Positions 19,422 through 28,875 of a stretch of 64,000 bases of DNA are shown one piece after another. The notes beneath the pieces are model-generated. The model was not told the DNA's origin, made no database searches, and saw only the letters and a list, made by a program, of their open reading frames with translations. The stretch's first letter is position 1, and the number at the start of each line of letters is the position of its first letter. Source of the stretch: JAGTVG01 sp963699805 (lineage in GTDB: Bacteria > Bacteroidota > Bacteroidia > Cytophagales > Cyclobacteriaceae); the NCBI GenBank assembly GCA_963699805.1, contig CAVOVH010000012.1, positions 1-64,000 on the forward strand, in the 5' to 3' direction. The position numbers and the translations under genes are program-made.

Positions 19422-20393
19422 ATGAAGTATCGCAAATTAGGCAGGACTGGTTGGGAAGTCAGCGAGATCGGGTACGGGATGTGGGGAATGGGTGGCTGGA
19501 CCGGTTCTGAGGATCAGGAGTCCAGATGGTCCCTCCAACGTGCATTGGACCAGGGATGTAATTTTTTTGATACGGCATGGGCCTATGGAGCTGGTAAAAG
19601 TGAAGGTTTACTAGGCGAACTGGTTCGTGCAAATCCGGATAAAAAGATCTATACGGCTACCAAAATCCCACCAAAGAATTTTAAATGGCCCAGTAAACGG
19701 GAGTATCCGGCCGATGCCTGCTTTCCACCTGATCACATTGAAAAATATGTGAACAAAAGTTTAAAGAATGCAGGGCTCGAGGCGTTCGATCTGATGCAGT
19801 TTCATACCTGGGAGGATCTCTGGCTCGAGGATGAGCGGTGGGTCAAAAAGATGATGGATCTGAAGGAGCAGGGATTCATTCATGCCATTGGGATCAGCAT
19901 CAACCGTTGGGAACCCTGGAATGGTGTGAAGGCCGTGAACAGCGGGATCATCGATGCTGTACAGGTGATCTACAATATTTTTGACCAGAATCCCCAGGAT
20001 GAATTATTCCCAGCCTGCCGGAAACAGGATGTGGGGATCATTGCCCGGGTCCCTTTTGATGAAGGATCTCTGACCGGCAATCTGACCCTGGAAAGCAGCT
20101 GGCCCAAAGGTGACTGGCGGAACACTTATTTTGTCCCGGAAAACCTGAGATCCAGTGTGGAACATGCTGATGCGCTGAAACCACTGGTACCGGTAAGCAT
20201 GACCATGCCTGAAATGGCCCTGCGGTTCATTCTGGGTGAACCCAGTATAAGCACCATCATCCCGGGTATGCGGAAGCTACGTCATGTGGACATGAATCTT
20301 GCTGCGAGCGATGCAGGCCCCCTGGATCCGGCCTTGCAAAAGGAACTGGAAAAACACCGCTGGGACCGGGAGCCAACGGAATGGTCGCAGTAG
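19422..20393 (+). CDS. Aldo/keto reductase
   Basis: Starts MKYRKLGRTGWEVSEIGYG and has the full AKR catalytic set: Asp and Tyr in FFDTAWAYG, Lys in TATKIPP and His in MQFHTWEDL. GISINRWEP and the NADPH-site region RVPFDEGSLTG, plus IIPGMR near the C-terminus, complete the barrel. It would reduce or oxidise a sugar or other carbonyl with NADP(H) in the cytoplasm. Length (323) is typical. It sits among glycoside-handling genes, consistent with catabolism of an oxidised sugar. Confidence 0.9.
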   Translation: MKYRKLGRTGWEVSEIGYGMWGMGGWTGSEDQESRWSLQRALDQGCNFFDTAWAYGAGKSEGLLGELVRANPDKKIYTATKIPPKNFKWPSKREYPADACFPPDHIEKYVNKSLKNAGLEAFDLMQFHTWEDLWLEDERWVKKMMDLKEQGFIHAIGISINRWEPWNGVKAVNSGIIDAVQVIYNIFDQNPQDELFPACRKQDVGIIARVPFDEGSLTGNLTLESSWPKGDWRNTYFVPENLRSSVEHADALKPLVPVSMTMPEMALRFILGEPSISTIIPGMRKLRHVDMNLAASDAGPLDPALQKELEKHRWDREPTEWSQ

Positions 20394-20797
20394 ATAGATG
20401 GTGATAAGGTGATAAAGTAATTAGGTGATGTGGCGAAAAGGTGCCCTGAAGCACTATGAATATACTTCAGGGGTGATATGGCGATGTAGTAATAAATTGA
20501 TCAACCTTCGCCTAGGCTATGATTGACAAGGTGCGGTGATCAACCTGCCATCCAACTCCTTGATTCGTCATGAGATGCAGGCCCGCCATTCAAACGTATT
20601 ATCTTATTCAAACTCGGGAATACTGAATCAAGTTCAGCACAGGTGGATCCGCGGACATTGGTAACTTCGGAATCGGATTTTTTCATATATATAGGTCTGT
20701 GGTTTTCAGGGACCGACCGGGATCATTGACCCTTCCGATCGACTTAAACATTCTCGTGTCTTTAAGCTTTTATGACCCCATAAATACGAGAAGCTAC
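20394..20797. other. Convergent intergenic region
   Basis: Apart from the degenerate 8-bp repeat at its start I see no gene or site. It separates the reductase from the convergent GH3 gene. Confidence 0.5.
20396..20443. repeat. Degenerate 8-bp minisatellite (6 units)
   Basis: Units AGATGGTG, ATAAGGTG, ATAAAGTA, ATTAGGTG, ATGTGGCG and AAAAGGTG follow one another in strict 8-base register just after the reductase stop. A second shorter stretch with the same period lies near 20471-20493. Same period as the arrays at 39449, 41055 and 42965. Confidence 0.65.
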
Positions 20798-23152
20798 TTA
20801 TTTCTTGTATCGCTCGGTTCTTTCATCCGATATCACTCCTCCCCAATTCAATCCAAATCCAAAATCGTAGGTATTCCCTTCAGAATCGGAATAACATTCC
20901 ATGTCAAAGGGAACATCCTCAAACTGTTCTTCCACGGTCTCCATACCGGCAGGCATCTGCAGGGGCAATAGCCCCGTAGACTCTACATCGCCAGATAGAA
21001 TATCCATCAGCGCTTGGTCCTGGACGCCAAAATTTACCAGCAATCCCTGGATTTTCCTTTCAAATTCAGCCACCATGGTTGGGTTTGATAAAGTAAGTGA
21101 CACGATGACCGGCTTATTTTTCATGACCTTCCGGGTATCCAGTATCATATTCAGATCAGAAACATTATCAGCCACTACCGTTTTGCCCCGATAGGTGCGA
21201 TTCATGACATCCTTTTCACGAGGATCCCCTGCAATGCTGGGATCCCGTGCAAATTCAGCTGTATAAGATCCGTATTGAAGGGGGATAGGTACAAACCCAT
21301 TCCCTCCTTTTTCCACATCCGAACGATCATACCCCGCCGTCCTCCCGGAAACGGGTGATTGAATGAGCACCAGAGCAAAATCAGCCTTTGCCGGATCATC
21401 CGTCACATGAAAATACTTTTCCACGATTTCAAGATTGACCGGATCTTCCCATCTTTCCGGCCTTTCATTGCCCATAAAATCCCTGCTGGCAGGGATAAAG
21501 CGTTGCGGGATAAAGACAGTCTTCCCTTTCGCAATGGGCAGTGTATTTCCTGAATTTTTAAGCATAACAATCGATTTGAGCTGGGCTTCATAGCCTGCTT
21601 TCATGAATTCTGGCGCTCCTACTGTTTTTTTGGTTTTATCAATATCCAAGTATGGATTTTCAAAAAGTCCAACACGGAATATATTTTTCAAAAGCCTGAC
21701 CGCCGATTTTTCAAAACGGTCGCGCATGAATGCTTCACCATGTTCCTTTACTCCCATCTCATAGGCGGCCATCACAGGTCCTGAATCATTATTACCCCCG
21801 AACTGGTCACATCCAGCCATAATAATCTTATAATGTTTCTCGACTGCTGTTAAACTTTCGGCTCCCCAGGGTGTGGCTCCAAAAGTATCCATTTCCCTTT
21901 CATCATTCGTCACCCCCCAGTCCGTACATACAACCCCGTCGTATCCATATTTTCCACGAAGTAGATCGCCAATAAAATAATTACTGTATGCGTTCCCCAC
22001 ATTCGCCCCGGAGGGGTCTTGATTATATGAAATCGTATAGTAAGGCATTACTGCACTCGCCTTACCCGTTCCGCCATTCAGATCAAAAGCTCCTTCCAGG
22101 AAAGGGATCAGATGGGATTTCAGGTTGTTCCCGGGATATACGGCAAATTTCCCGAATCCATAGTGTGCATCCCGCCCGGCTTCCCCGGTACCTCCTCCGG
22201 GCCAGTGTTTCGCCATGGCATTCACACTCTCATAACCCCACCCATCGGATATTTCACGATCTCCCGTAGAGGTCTGAAATCCATCCACATAGGCACGGGC
22301 CATATCCGCGGAAAGTTGAGGATCCGGGCCAAAAGTACCACTGAACCGGGACCACCGGGGATCCGTGGCAAGATCAACCTGTGGAGAAAGCGCCGTGGTT
22401 ATTCCCAGTCCCCTGTATTCCTGCGAGGCAATTTCGCCAAATCTTCTCACCAGATCAGGATCAAAGGTGGCCGCAAGCCCGATGGCACCGGGCCACATGG
22501 ATATTTCACCTCCCGCTCCGGCATTGTATTCTTCATTGGCAATGGTACGGTGACGGGGATCCGAGCTGATATTGATGGGTATTCCCAGCTCGAGTCCTTC
22601 TACCAATCCCTGGGCATTATTATTCCATTGTGCTGCCACTTCGGGACTTTCAACCCTTGTGACCAGAACATGCCTCAGATTATCTTCCTCGAGGAATTTT
22701 TTCTGCCCGTCGGCAAGATCGGAGGATTGTGCTCCGCTTTCAACAAAAGGTTTTCCCCCATAGGTGTCGCCCATGAAACCTCTGCTCCCAGCCGGAATGG
22801 ACTGATGCCGGCTGTATAACATCAGACCGGCAATCTGATCAACCGACATGCGGGCGGCCAAATCAATGGCTCTTTCATCAACCGTCAGACGCCAGTCTTC
22901 ATAGGGATCCAGCTGCCCGTTTTTATTCAGGTCTTTAAAAGCAAATCCCTTTTCATAAATAAGTGAAATGCCGGAAGATGGGGAGTAGCCCAGCGTCTGT
23001 CCACCTTCATTGGTTACCAAAAAATGATCACCGGATTCTTTTTCTGACCATTTTACAGGTGCCGAGCATTGCCCGAAGAGAATCAAAACAGCAAGGATCA
23101 TCCAGGCGGTTGAAATTCGCATATTTCCCATGAGATTCATTATAATTATCAT
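20798..23152 (-). CDS. Glycoside hydrolase family 3 beta-glucosidase, exported
   Basis: N-terminal hydrophobic segment (about residues 11-29) ends in LILFGQCSAP; the Cys could be lipidated, though Gln before it is atypical. Several ATGs (codons 1, 5, 8, 11) precede it. DLNKNGQLDPYEDW at 74-87 looks like an EF-hand-type calcium loop. The GH3 core shows ISSDPRH at 196-201, AKHWPGGG at 314-321 and the nucleophile Asp in VVCTDWGVT (Asp411); LPLQMPAGMETVEEQ comes from the C-terminal sandwich. It should release terminal beta-linked glucose, or another hexose, from oligosaccharides in the periplasm. The single gene is divergent from a phosphatase-like gene. Confidence 0.9.
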   Translation of the reverse strand: MIIIMNLMGNMRISTAWMILAVLILFGQCSAPVKWSEKESGDHFLVTNEGGQTLGYSPSSGISLIYEKGFAFKDLNKNGQLDPYEDWRLTVDERAIDLAARMSVDQIAGLMLYSRHQSIPAGSRGFMGDTYGGKPFVESGAQSSDLADGQKKFLEEDNLRHVLVTRVESPEVAAQWNNNAQGLVEGLELGIPINISSDPRHRTIANEEYNAGAGGEISMWPGAIGLAATFDPDLVRRFGEIASQEYRGLGITTALSPQVDLATDPRWSRFSGTFGPDPQLSADMARAYVDGFQTSTGDREISDGWGYESVNAMAKHWPGGGTGEAGRDAHYGFGKFAVYPGNNLKSHLIPFLEGAFDLNGGTGKASAVMPYYTISYNQDPSGANVGNAYSNYFIGDLLRGKYGYDGVVCTDWGVTNDEREMDTFGATPWGAESLTAVEKHYKIIMAGCDQFGGNNDSGPVMAAYEMGVKEHGEAFMRDRFEKSAVRLLKNIFRVGLFENPYLDIDKTKKTVGAPEFMKAGYEAQLKSIVMLKNSGNTLPIAKGKTVFIPQRFIPASRDFMGNERPERWEDPVNLEIVEKYFHVTDDPAKADFALVLIQSPVSGRTAGYDRSDVEKGGNGFVPIPLQYGSYTAEFARDPSIAGDPREKDVMNRTYRGKTVVADNVSDLNMILDTRKVMKNKPVIVSLTLSNPTMVAEFERKIQGLLVNFGVQDQALMDILSGDVESTGLLPLQMPAGMETVEEQFEDVPFDMECYSDSEGNTYDFGFGLNWGGVISDERTERYKK

Positions 23153-23578
23153 ATTAAAAGTCTGCTATACATTAAAAAATGGATGGAACCATGATTAAAA
23201 TCGAGTATACATGAAAAAATTATTCCTCTTAGTATGCCAAATTAATCAATAAAACTGAAGAAAAATTGAATTCGAAGGCAGTAGGATGAATTAAACAGAC
23301 TCCTGGATACTGAAAGATTCTGTTCCAGGTTCAGGACAAGGTTCAGTAGAAGTGGATCCGGGGAAACAGAGAAATTTCGAGATGATATCTTCCCGGAACT
23401 GTCCCGGACCTGTTCAGGGACCCTCAAATCTTTCCACCTACTTGAAATAAATCTTTTCCATTGTATCATCTATCCATCATATTACTTATTCCTGTTCTAT
23501 ACCTAAAAATATTTAGCTGACTATTCCATTTGTATCCAGGGAAAAATTTCTTAAATTCATTACACTTCCGAGCATTTT
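23153..23578. other. Divergent intergenic region
   Basis: No gene. It separates the divergent GH3 and phosphatase genes and should carry both promoters; no specific site found. Confidence 0.45.
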
Positions 23579-24960
23579 TTGACCGTGAAATATTTTTTAT
23601 TCATACTGACGTCGGTATTATTTTATAGCGATCCTTCAGGAATGGATCTGCAGGATGATATCAGCCAGCAGGAATCCGATTCTCTTAAATTAGTTCGGGG
23701 CCCTTATCTCCAGTCCTTAACCCAATCAAGCATCATCATCCGCTGGAGGACCAATATTCCCACCAAAAGCCGGGTAATATATGGGAATTCTCCCGAAGAT
23801 CTCAGCCAGACAATCGAATATCCGAATGACACCACGGAACATTTGATCCAACTCTCTGGTTTAAAACCGGATACGAAATATTATTATGGGGTGGGAAATT
23901 CAGACCATTTACTTTCAAAGCCTGATTCTTCCTTCTACTTTATCACCGCTCCCTCCCTCCCGAGTGAAAAAACGGTCAGGATATGGGCGATCGGGGATTT
24001 TGGAACCGCAGACTCGATTGCCAGATCTGTAAAAAATGCCTATCTGAAATATATGGAAAACAGGCATACGGATGTATGGCTGATGCTGGGAGACATCGCT
24101 TATACCCACGGCACAGATGAACAGTTTCAGTCTGCCTTGTTTGACCATATGTACGATGAATTATTAAAGAATACGGTCTTTTGGCCCACTCCGGGCAATC
24201 ATGATATGGGAAATGCTGATTCCGAAACCAAGAGCGGTCCCTATTATGATATTTTTTCTCTCCCTGTCAATGGAGAGGCAGGGGGCATTCCATCGGGAAC
24301 TGAGGCATATTATGCTTTTGATTATGCCAATATTCATTTTATTTCCATGGATTCAGATGATACGCCGTTGGATAAGGATGGTGATATGATCACCTGGCTG
24401 GAAAGTGATCTCAAGGCCGATAAATCGAAATGGACGATCGTGTTTTTCCATCATCCCCCCTATACGAAAGGAACCTATGACTCTGACTCGTATACAGAGA
24501 GCGGAGGAAAAATGACACATATCCGGGAAAATATAGTTCCGATACTGGATAAATATGGGGTGGACCTTGTTTTAAGCGGTCACAGCCATGTGTATGAAAG
24601 ATCCTATCTTATCGCCAATCATTATGGGCTTTCCAGGACTTTTACCACCAAAACCATGATCATCAATTCAGAAGGAAAAAGAAAAGACACCCAACATCGT
24701 ATCTAAAGACTGAACATGGTATTGGCACCATCTATGTGGTGTGCGGTGTCAGTGGTAGCCGGCCGACTGGCGGACATTTCAGACATCCCACCATGGCCTA
24801 CAGCTCGGATCAGTACCGTGGATCCATCGTGATTGAAATCAATGACAACAAGCTCTATGCTGTATTTCTGGATACCCAAGGTAAGGTCAGGGACTGGTTT
24901 CGTATTGAAAAGGAGGAAAAATCATTACCAGAAATACCGGTTTTAGGCGGGGATAATTAA
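23579..24960 (+). CDS. Purple acid phosphatase-like metallophosphoesterase, frameshifted near the C-terminus
   Basis: Signal peptide (start TTG 23579 or GTG 23585), an N-terminal fibronectin-like domain (GPYLQSLTQSSIIIRW, about 40-125) and a metallophosphatase domain carrying all five blocks: GDFGTAD, GDIAYTHG, PGNHD, FFHHPPYTKG and GHSHVYER. These bind a two-metal centre. The frame stops at 24706, but the next frame resumes the family's C-terminus at 24711 (YLKTEHGIGTIYVVCGVSGS, then TGGHFRHP) and runs to 24960. One missing base between about 24655 and 24706, in an A-rich run, explains the break. With it restored the protein is about 460 residues. It hydrolyses phosphate esters outside the cytoplasm. 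Confidence 0.82.
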
Positions 24961-25357
24961 ATATATTAAGCCGAAGACTGAAGGCACCAAGCTGAAAGTA
25001 ATAAGGTCATCAAAAATTATGGTATATAAAGATACAAAAATTGACTGAAAGGTACAAAAGAGAAGCAATCCGAAAAGTATTTGACTGGCCCTGTCCATAG
25101 ATCATAAATCCATGGACCTCAATTGCACTCAAAGTATATTTCAGTAAATCCCTTTATCGCGTTAAAAGAATTTAATCCAGTTCAGAATAATTCCTGATTT
25201 TTGCCAATCATGTCTCAAAATTACAATTTTTCGCAACGAGACTGCTATGTAGCCCACGGTTTGAATAACCATATTTATAATTCAATAAGTCGAAAGAAGA
25301 AATTAATTAAGTGAACATTTTTAACTCAATATTGAAACACACTTAAACTTTATAGTT
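24961..25357. other. Intergenic region with regulatory block of the lipoprotein gene
   Basis: Contains the GTAAC-type block at 25205-25249 (listed separately). The first 60 bases are a degenerate AAGCTGAAAG-type repeat common in intergenic DNA here. No open frame. Confidence 0.5.
25205..25249 (+). promoter_or_regulatory. GTAAC-type block, copy A
   Basis: TTACAATTTTTCGCAACGAG then ACTGCTATG, ending 108 bases before the lipoprotein start. It matches the blocks upstream of the lipoproteins at 34806 and 36218 over about 45 bases, here with GCAACGAGA for GTAACCAGG. Confidence 0.6.
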
Positions 25358-25969
25358 ATGGATTTTAAAAGACTAACGACAATCCTGTGTGCATTCAGCA
25401 TGATGCTTCTGTTTACGCAATGCGAAAAAGAAGGGATGATTGTAAAAAAGGAATATCCGGCAGTTTCTGATGAGGCCCAAAATCCCCATGCCAAAAAGCC
25501 TGATAATCCACCTGACCAAGACGAGACTATTGATAATTACGCTATTGTCAGTGGTCTTAATGGAGTAGTTGATATCCATGGACAAGGTTGGTTTACAACC
25601 GGGGGGCCCTTCACTTTGACGCTGAGCGGAGACCATTTCGATGAATGGGATGCCGGCACGTTTACAGTTACAGGTTATTTTGGTGATCCAAGAACTACCC
25701 TCGACGATGATGCAGTTAGGATCCTGTATACAACCAAAAAGCATGGTGAAAACAGGATCGATTTATGGTACGCAGATGATGATACTTTAAAATGTTTCGT
25801 GATCCGGCAGGATAATCCCAATGATGCTTACGATCCTGAATCCAATACATTGACATTTGACGGAGCGGATTGTATCGTTGCCATAAGAGATGGGACCGGT
25901 GAACATTACAAAGATTACACACCGGCTTCAGCAACCGTAGAAATTTCTTATGAACCACTACCAGAGTGA
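25358..25969 (+). CDS. Small secreted lipoprotein, unknown function
   Basis: Signal peptide with a Cys after LLFTQ at about residue 22 (MMLLFTQCEKEG), so probably lipidated. The mature part starts with a polar Pro-rich linker (residues about 40-65), then a beta-rich domain with NGVVDIHGQGWFTTGGPF and DDDAVRILYTTKK. No family recognised. It has the same upstream block as the two lipoproteins at 34806 and 36218, although its sequence is different from theirs. Likely surface or periplasmic. Confidence 0.7.
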   Translation: MDFKRLTTILCAFSMMLLFTQCEKEGMIVKKEYPAVSDEAQNPHAKKPDNPPDQDETIDNYAIVSGLNGVVDIHGQGWFTTGGPFTLTLSGDHFDEWDAGTFTVTGYFGDPRTTLDDDAVRILYTTKKHGENRIDLWYADDDTLKCFVIRQDNPNDAYDPESNTLTFDGADCIVAIRDGTGEHYKDYTPASATVEISYEPLPE

Positions 25970-25971
25970 GG

Positions 25972-26089
25972 ATGATCTGGATTCCTCCCGAAGGACAATT
26001 GGGAGACCGTTTTTTCTGTATTACGTGTAATAATTAGCCTACGTTTGTCCCAATGAATCACGGTGTCCTTCAGGAGGAATCTCGATCAT
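25972..26089. repeat. Inverted pair of REP-like repeats
   Basis: ATGATCTGGATTCCTCCCGA at 25972 and its partner ending at 26089 (GTCCTTCAGGAGGAATCTCG) are reverse complements over about 25 bases, with a 68-base loop. Similar GGAATC/GATTCC phrases recur at 26126, 34314, 35538, 35749, 35812 and 39679, always between genes. Confidence 0.65.
25985..26015 (+). terminator. Possible terminator of the lipoprotein gene
   Basis: CTCCC (25985-25989) and GGGAG (26001-26005) can pair, followed by six T after ACCG. The stem is short, so the call is weak. Confidence 0.35.
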
Positions 26090-26125
26090 TGGTATTAAGA
26101 AAAATTAAAGAAAAAATACCTCCCA

Positions 26126-26149
26126 TTTAAGGTTTCCTTCTGAATGACA
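26126..26149 (+). repeat. REP-like repeat
   Basis: TTTAAGGTTTCCTTCTGAAT then GACA; matches the copies at 34314 and 35538 with two or three changes. Confidence 0.5.
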
Positions 26150-26361
26150 CATAGGGATGCTGTCTCAAAAATGTACGAAACGTATTAGTCATCTTAATAA
26201 TTGCATATTTTATGTCATCAGAAGGAAATAGTAAAACTTCAAAATCACATTTGTCATCAATGATACTTCCAGCTTCTTTCGACCATAATAGCCTCATTTA
26301 AATGCGGTGAGCCTCCAACTTCTGATTTCGAGCTTCCGGCTTCAGGCTTCCAACTCACAGA

Positions 26362-28473
26362 TCAATCTCCCCCCTTTTCCTCCATCTCCCTGATCTGTAC
26401 CCTCATTGCCGATTTTTTTTTATCAACTCGTTTGAGGATGGCCTGTAACCCCGAATTTTCCCTGATATTTTCATAAATGGGAGAAATTTCAATAAAATCA
26501 AAATGATTGAAATGAAAACCGGTTTTTTCAAATTCGGTAAGGTAATACAGGGCCTTTTCTTCTTCATCCATAACCGTATATAAAGGGATTAGATTACCTA
26601 TATAATTAAATTTTTTTTTGTTTTTTTCCCAGAGATCTTCACACCTTATCCGGCAGAAATTAATGGTCGTCTGGTAGTCTTCTTGTTTCCCCAGCTGTTT
26701 ATACATATAAGCAAGAAATATGCTGTCACTAAGTTCCATGCTATTACCAGTATCAATCCACTGAAGATAGTCTTTTTCGGCCTGTTCAAAATTTTTCAAA
26801 TTTAAATTTATAAACCAATATCCTCTATTACAGATATCTTTACAATTTATAAGACTGGATATGGAATCAAGAAAAGCGAGGCCTTCGTTCAATTGATGCT
26901 GGTTAATCAATGACGTGTAATATTGATAGATGCCCAGGCAGGTGTGTATTTCTCCGTAGATAATCGTATTGATCGCATGTTCTTTTGCCTTTTCATAATC
27001 CCCGATATCAAGATAACACATACTCGCTATCAGGTGGTCAAGATCACGCAAAGGTGCGAGTTCGATTGATCTTTTCAGATAGGGCAATCCCTTTACCACA
27101 TCCTGTTTATGGGTGATATACAGATAACCTAATTTCGCATGGGGTCCGGCAACGTTCGGCAGTAGTTCAATCGTCCTTAAAAAATTCTCTATGGACAGGT
27201 CCAACATTTCCATTTTCTGATAACAGGCGGCCAGCACCCAATATCCATAACCCTCCTCTGGGTCAAGCTGGATGGCCTTCTTACAATAATAGACCGTGGA
27301 GTCAAGGTTTCCGTCTCGATGTAAAAACACCTCTCCTTTTGATGCCAGGGCAAAGGCAAATTCAGGCTCGATCGCCAGTACCTGATTATATAGATCCATT
27401 GCTGAATCTGCATGATGGCGGCCCAGACCATCCCAGAAATCAGATATTTCGCGTCTTCCTCTCATATGTAATCTTAGGGCTTCGATCGAAACTTTGTACC
27501 GGGAATCGATCCTCTTTTGTTCAACCTTGGTAATGACTGCCCCAAGAGAAGTGGCCACCTTGATTGCAATTTGGGCCTGTACCTCAAAAATTGTATCTGC
27601 GGAATACGGCAGGTTAAAAGCTTCTCCCCAGACCTGTTCATTGGTTTTGGCATCTGTCAGCTTGATCCGCATCCGGATGGAATCTGCCAGTAACCATCCT
27701 GAGCCCTCAAGAACAAATGCCGCATTCAATTCCCTCCCAATGGAGGGTATGTCTTTTTGTGTGTTCTTGTACTGCTCAACAGATTGCCTGGGTCTAACAA
27801 TGATGTCCCCAATTTTCTGTAGTTGATTGGAGATTTCTTCCTGCATGCCATTGAAGAAATATTCATGATCCGAATCAGGACCCAAATTCCAGAAAGGAAG
27901 TACTGCGATGGTTTTTTCTATGGCTGATCCAGCAGTCACTGTTATTTTTTTCACTTTTACAATATAACCAACTCCCGTGATGATGAGGATGACACCCACG
28001 AGTACAAGGAGCGTATACAGAATATATCGTTCAATGATGGTCTTTTTTAATGATTCGACAGGAATTTCCTTGCCTTCCCCGTCCTCTGCGGTTCTTTTTT
28101 CCTCCAAATGTTTTTTTATTACATCTCCAGGAGGAAATCCATAAAAGTCATGAAAACATTTATTGAAATACGCAGGGCTGCTGAATCCTGCCTGGTAAGA
28201 GATCTCGGCGACACTCGCCACATTATCTTTAAGCAATTTCATGGCCTTTTTCAGCCGAAATTCACGGATATACTGGCTCACATTTTTCCCGGTTAGTTTG
28301 TGAACTTTACGATACAACTGGGTCCGGCTCATGGCCATCGCTGCGGCCAGGTTTTCCACGCCGAATTGTTCGTTTTCAAGGTTGGATTCAACGGTCTTTC
28401 GTAATTTCCAGAGGAATTTTTCATCCCTGGACAGTTGATTGAATTGCTTATCTGGTAAATCCAGAGACGGCAT
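26362..28473 (-). CDS. AraC-type transmembrane regulator with TolB-like and TPR domains
   Basis: Residues about 20-118 are an AraC HTH domain (ENLAAAMAMSRTQLYRKVHK, then FSSPAYFNKCFHDFYG). One membrane helix lies at about 150-172. Residues about 185-320 are TolB/FlgO-like (TIAVLPFWNLGPD, QLQKIGDIIVRPRQSVEQY) and the rest has TPR repeats (AIQLDPEEGYGYWVLAACYQ, TIELLPNVAGPHAKLGYLYI). DNA binding is therefore cytoplasmic and the C-terminal part is predicted extracytoplasmic, like CadC-type one-component regulators but with an AraC reader at the front. The gene at 36959-39055 is a paralogue. A GTAAC motif lies upstream (28700-28720). Probable targets are the nearby lipoproteins; this is inference. 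Confidence 0.85.
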   Translation of the reverse strand: MPSLDLPDKQFNQLSRDEKFLWKLRKTVESNLENEQFGVENLAAAMAMSRTQLYRKVHKLTGKNVSQYIREFRLKKAMKLLKDNVASVAEISYQAGFSSPAYFNKCFHDFYGFPPGDVIKKHLEEKRTAEDGEGKEIPVESLKKTIIERYILYTLLVLVGVILIITGVGYIVKVKKITVTAGSAIEKTIAVLPFWNLGPDSDHEYFFNGMQEEISNQLQKIGDIIVRPRQSVEQYKNTQKDIPSIGRELNAAFVLEGSGWLLADSIRMRIKLTDAKTNEQVWGEAFNLPYSADTIFEVQAQIAIKVATSLGAVITKVEQKRIDSRYKVSIEALRLHMRGRREISDFWDGLGRHHADSAMDLYNQVLAIEPEFAFALASKGEVFLHRDGNLDSTVYYCKKAIQLDPEEGYGYWVLAACYQKMEMLDLSIENFLRTIELLPNVAGPHAKLGYLYITHKQDVVKGLPYLKRSIELAPLRDLDHLIASMCYLDIGDYEKAKEHAINTIIYGEIHTCLGIYQYYTSLINQHQLNEGLAFLDSISSLINCKDICNRGYWFINLNLKNFEQAEKDYLQWIDTGNSMELSDSIFLAYMYKQLGKQEDYQTTINFCRIRCEDLWEKNKKKFNYIGNLIPLYTVMDEEEKALYYLTEFEKTGFHFNHFDFIEISPIYENIRENSGLQAILKRVDKKKSAMRVQIREMEEKGGD

Positions 28474-28875
28474 AACTACTTGCCTTTAAGTCCTTTTCCG
28501 GGAAAAGAGTATTTAATTTACAAAGATTCTCCCTCTTTATCAATCAACTTATCTAAAGTAATATGAATCTTAATGGCTGATCAACGGTTAGTTTATTGCG
28601 ATCCTTTCATACCATTAAGAAACATAATTAATTTTCAAAAAAAGTTGCTTCTTTCCAAAGCCCAAAACCGTTGCTTGGCTTTTTGGGTCCCTTAAAACAG
28701 GTAACCAGTTAACTTCTATGGACTTTTCATGATCGCCAAATTAAAATTTAAGGGATAGTAAAATAGTTCAACTTTTTTCGTTTGAGTCAGTTAGCCAATT
28801 CATCAATTAGATAGAAAATAATCTCTTTTCTAATAATAAAATTACTTTTTGCACCGACGGCTAATCATGTATAGA
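28474..28875. other. Intergenic region upstream of the regulator
   Basis: Contains a single GTAACCAG motif (28700-28720, listed separately) and a CCCAAAA...TTTTGGG inverted repeat (about 28667-28687). Otherwise AT-rich. Confidence 0.4.
28700..28720 (+). promoter_or_regulatory. GTAAC-type motif, copy E
   Basis: GGTAACCAGTTAACTTCTAT then G; shares GTAACCAG and the spaced CTATG with the blocks upstream of the lipoproteins. Only this core is shared, so it is the weakest copy. Confidence 0.4.

Larger units (their letters stand above)
25970..26361. other. Convergent intergenic region with REP-like repeats
   Basis: Between the lipoprotein and the convergent regulator. It holds an inverted pair of REP-like repeats, one further REP-like copy and, near the regulator end, the phrase CTTCCGGCTTCAGGCTTCC, typical of degenerate intergenic repeats in Bacteroidota. 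No gene. Confidence 0.55.

Noticed and set aside
22112..22819. 235-residue antisense frame within the GH3 gene
   Set aside because: Opposite strand is a complete GH3 enzyme; basic low-complexity composition typical of shadows.
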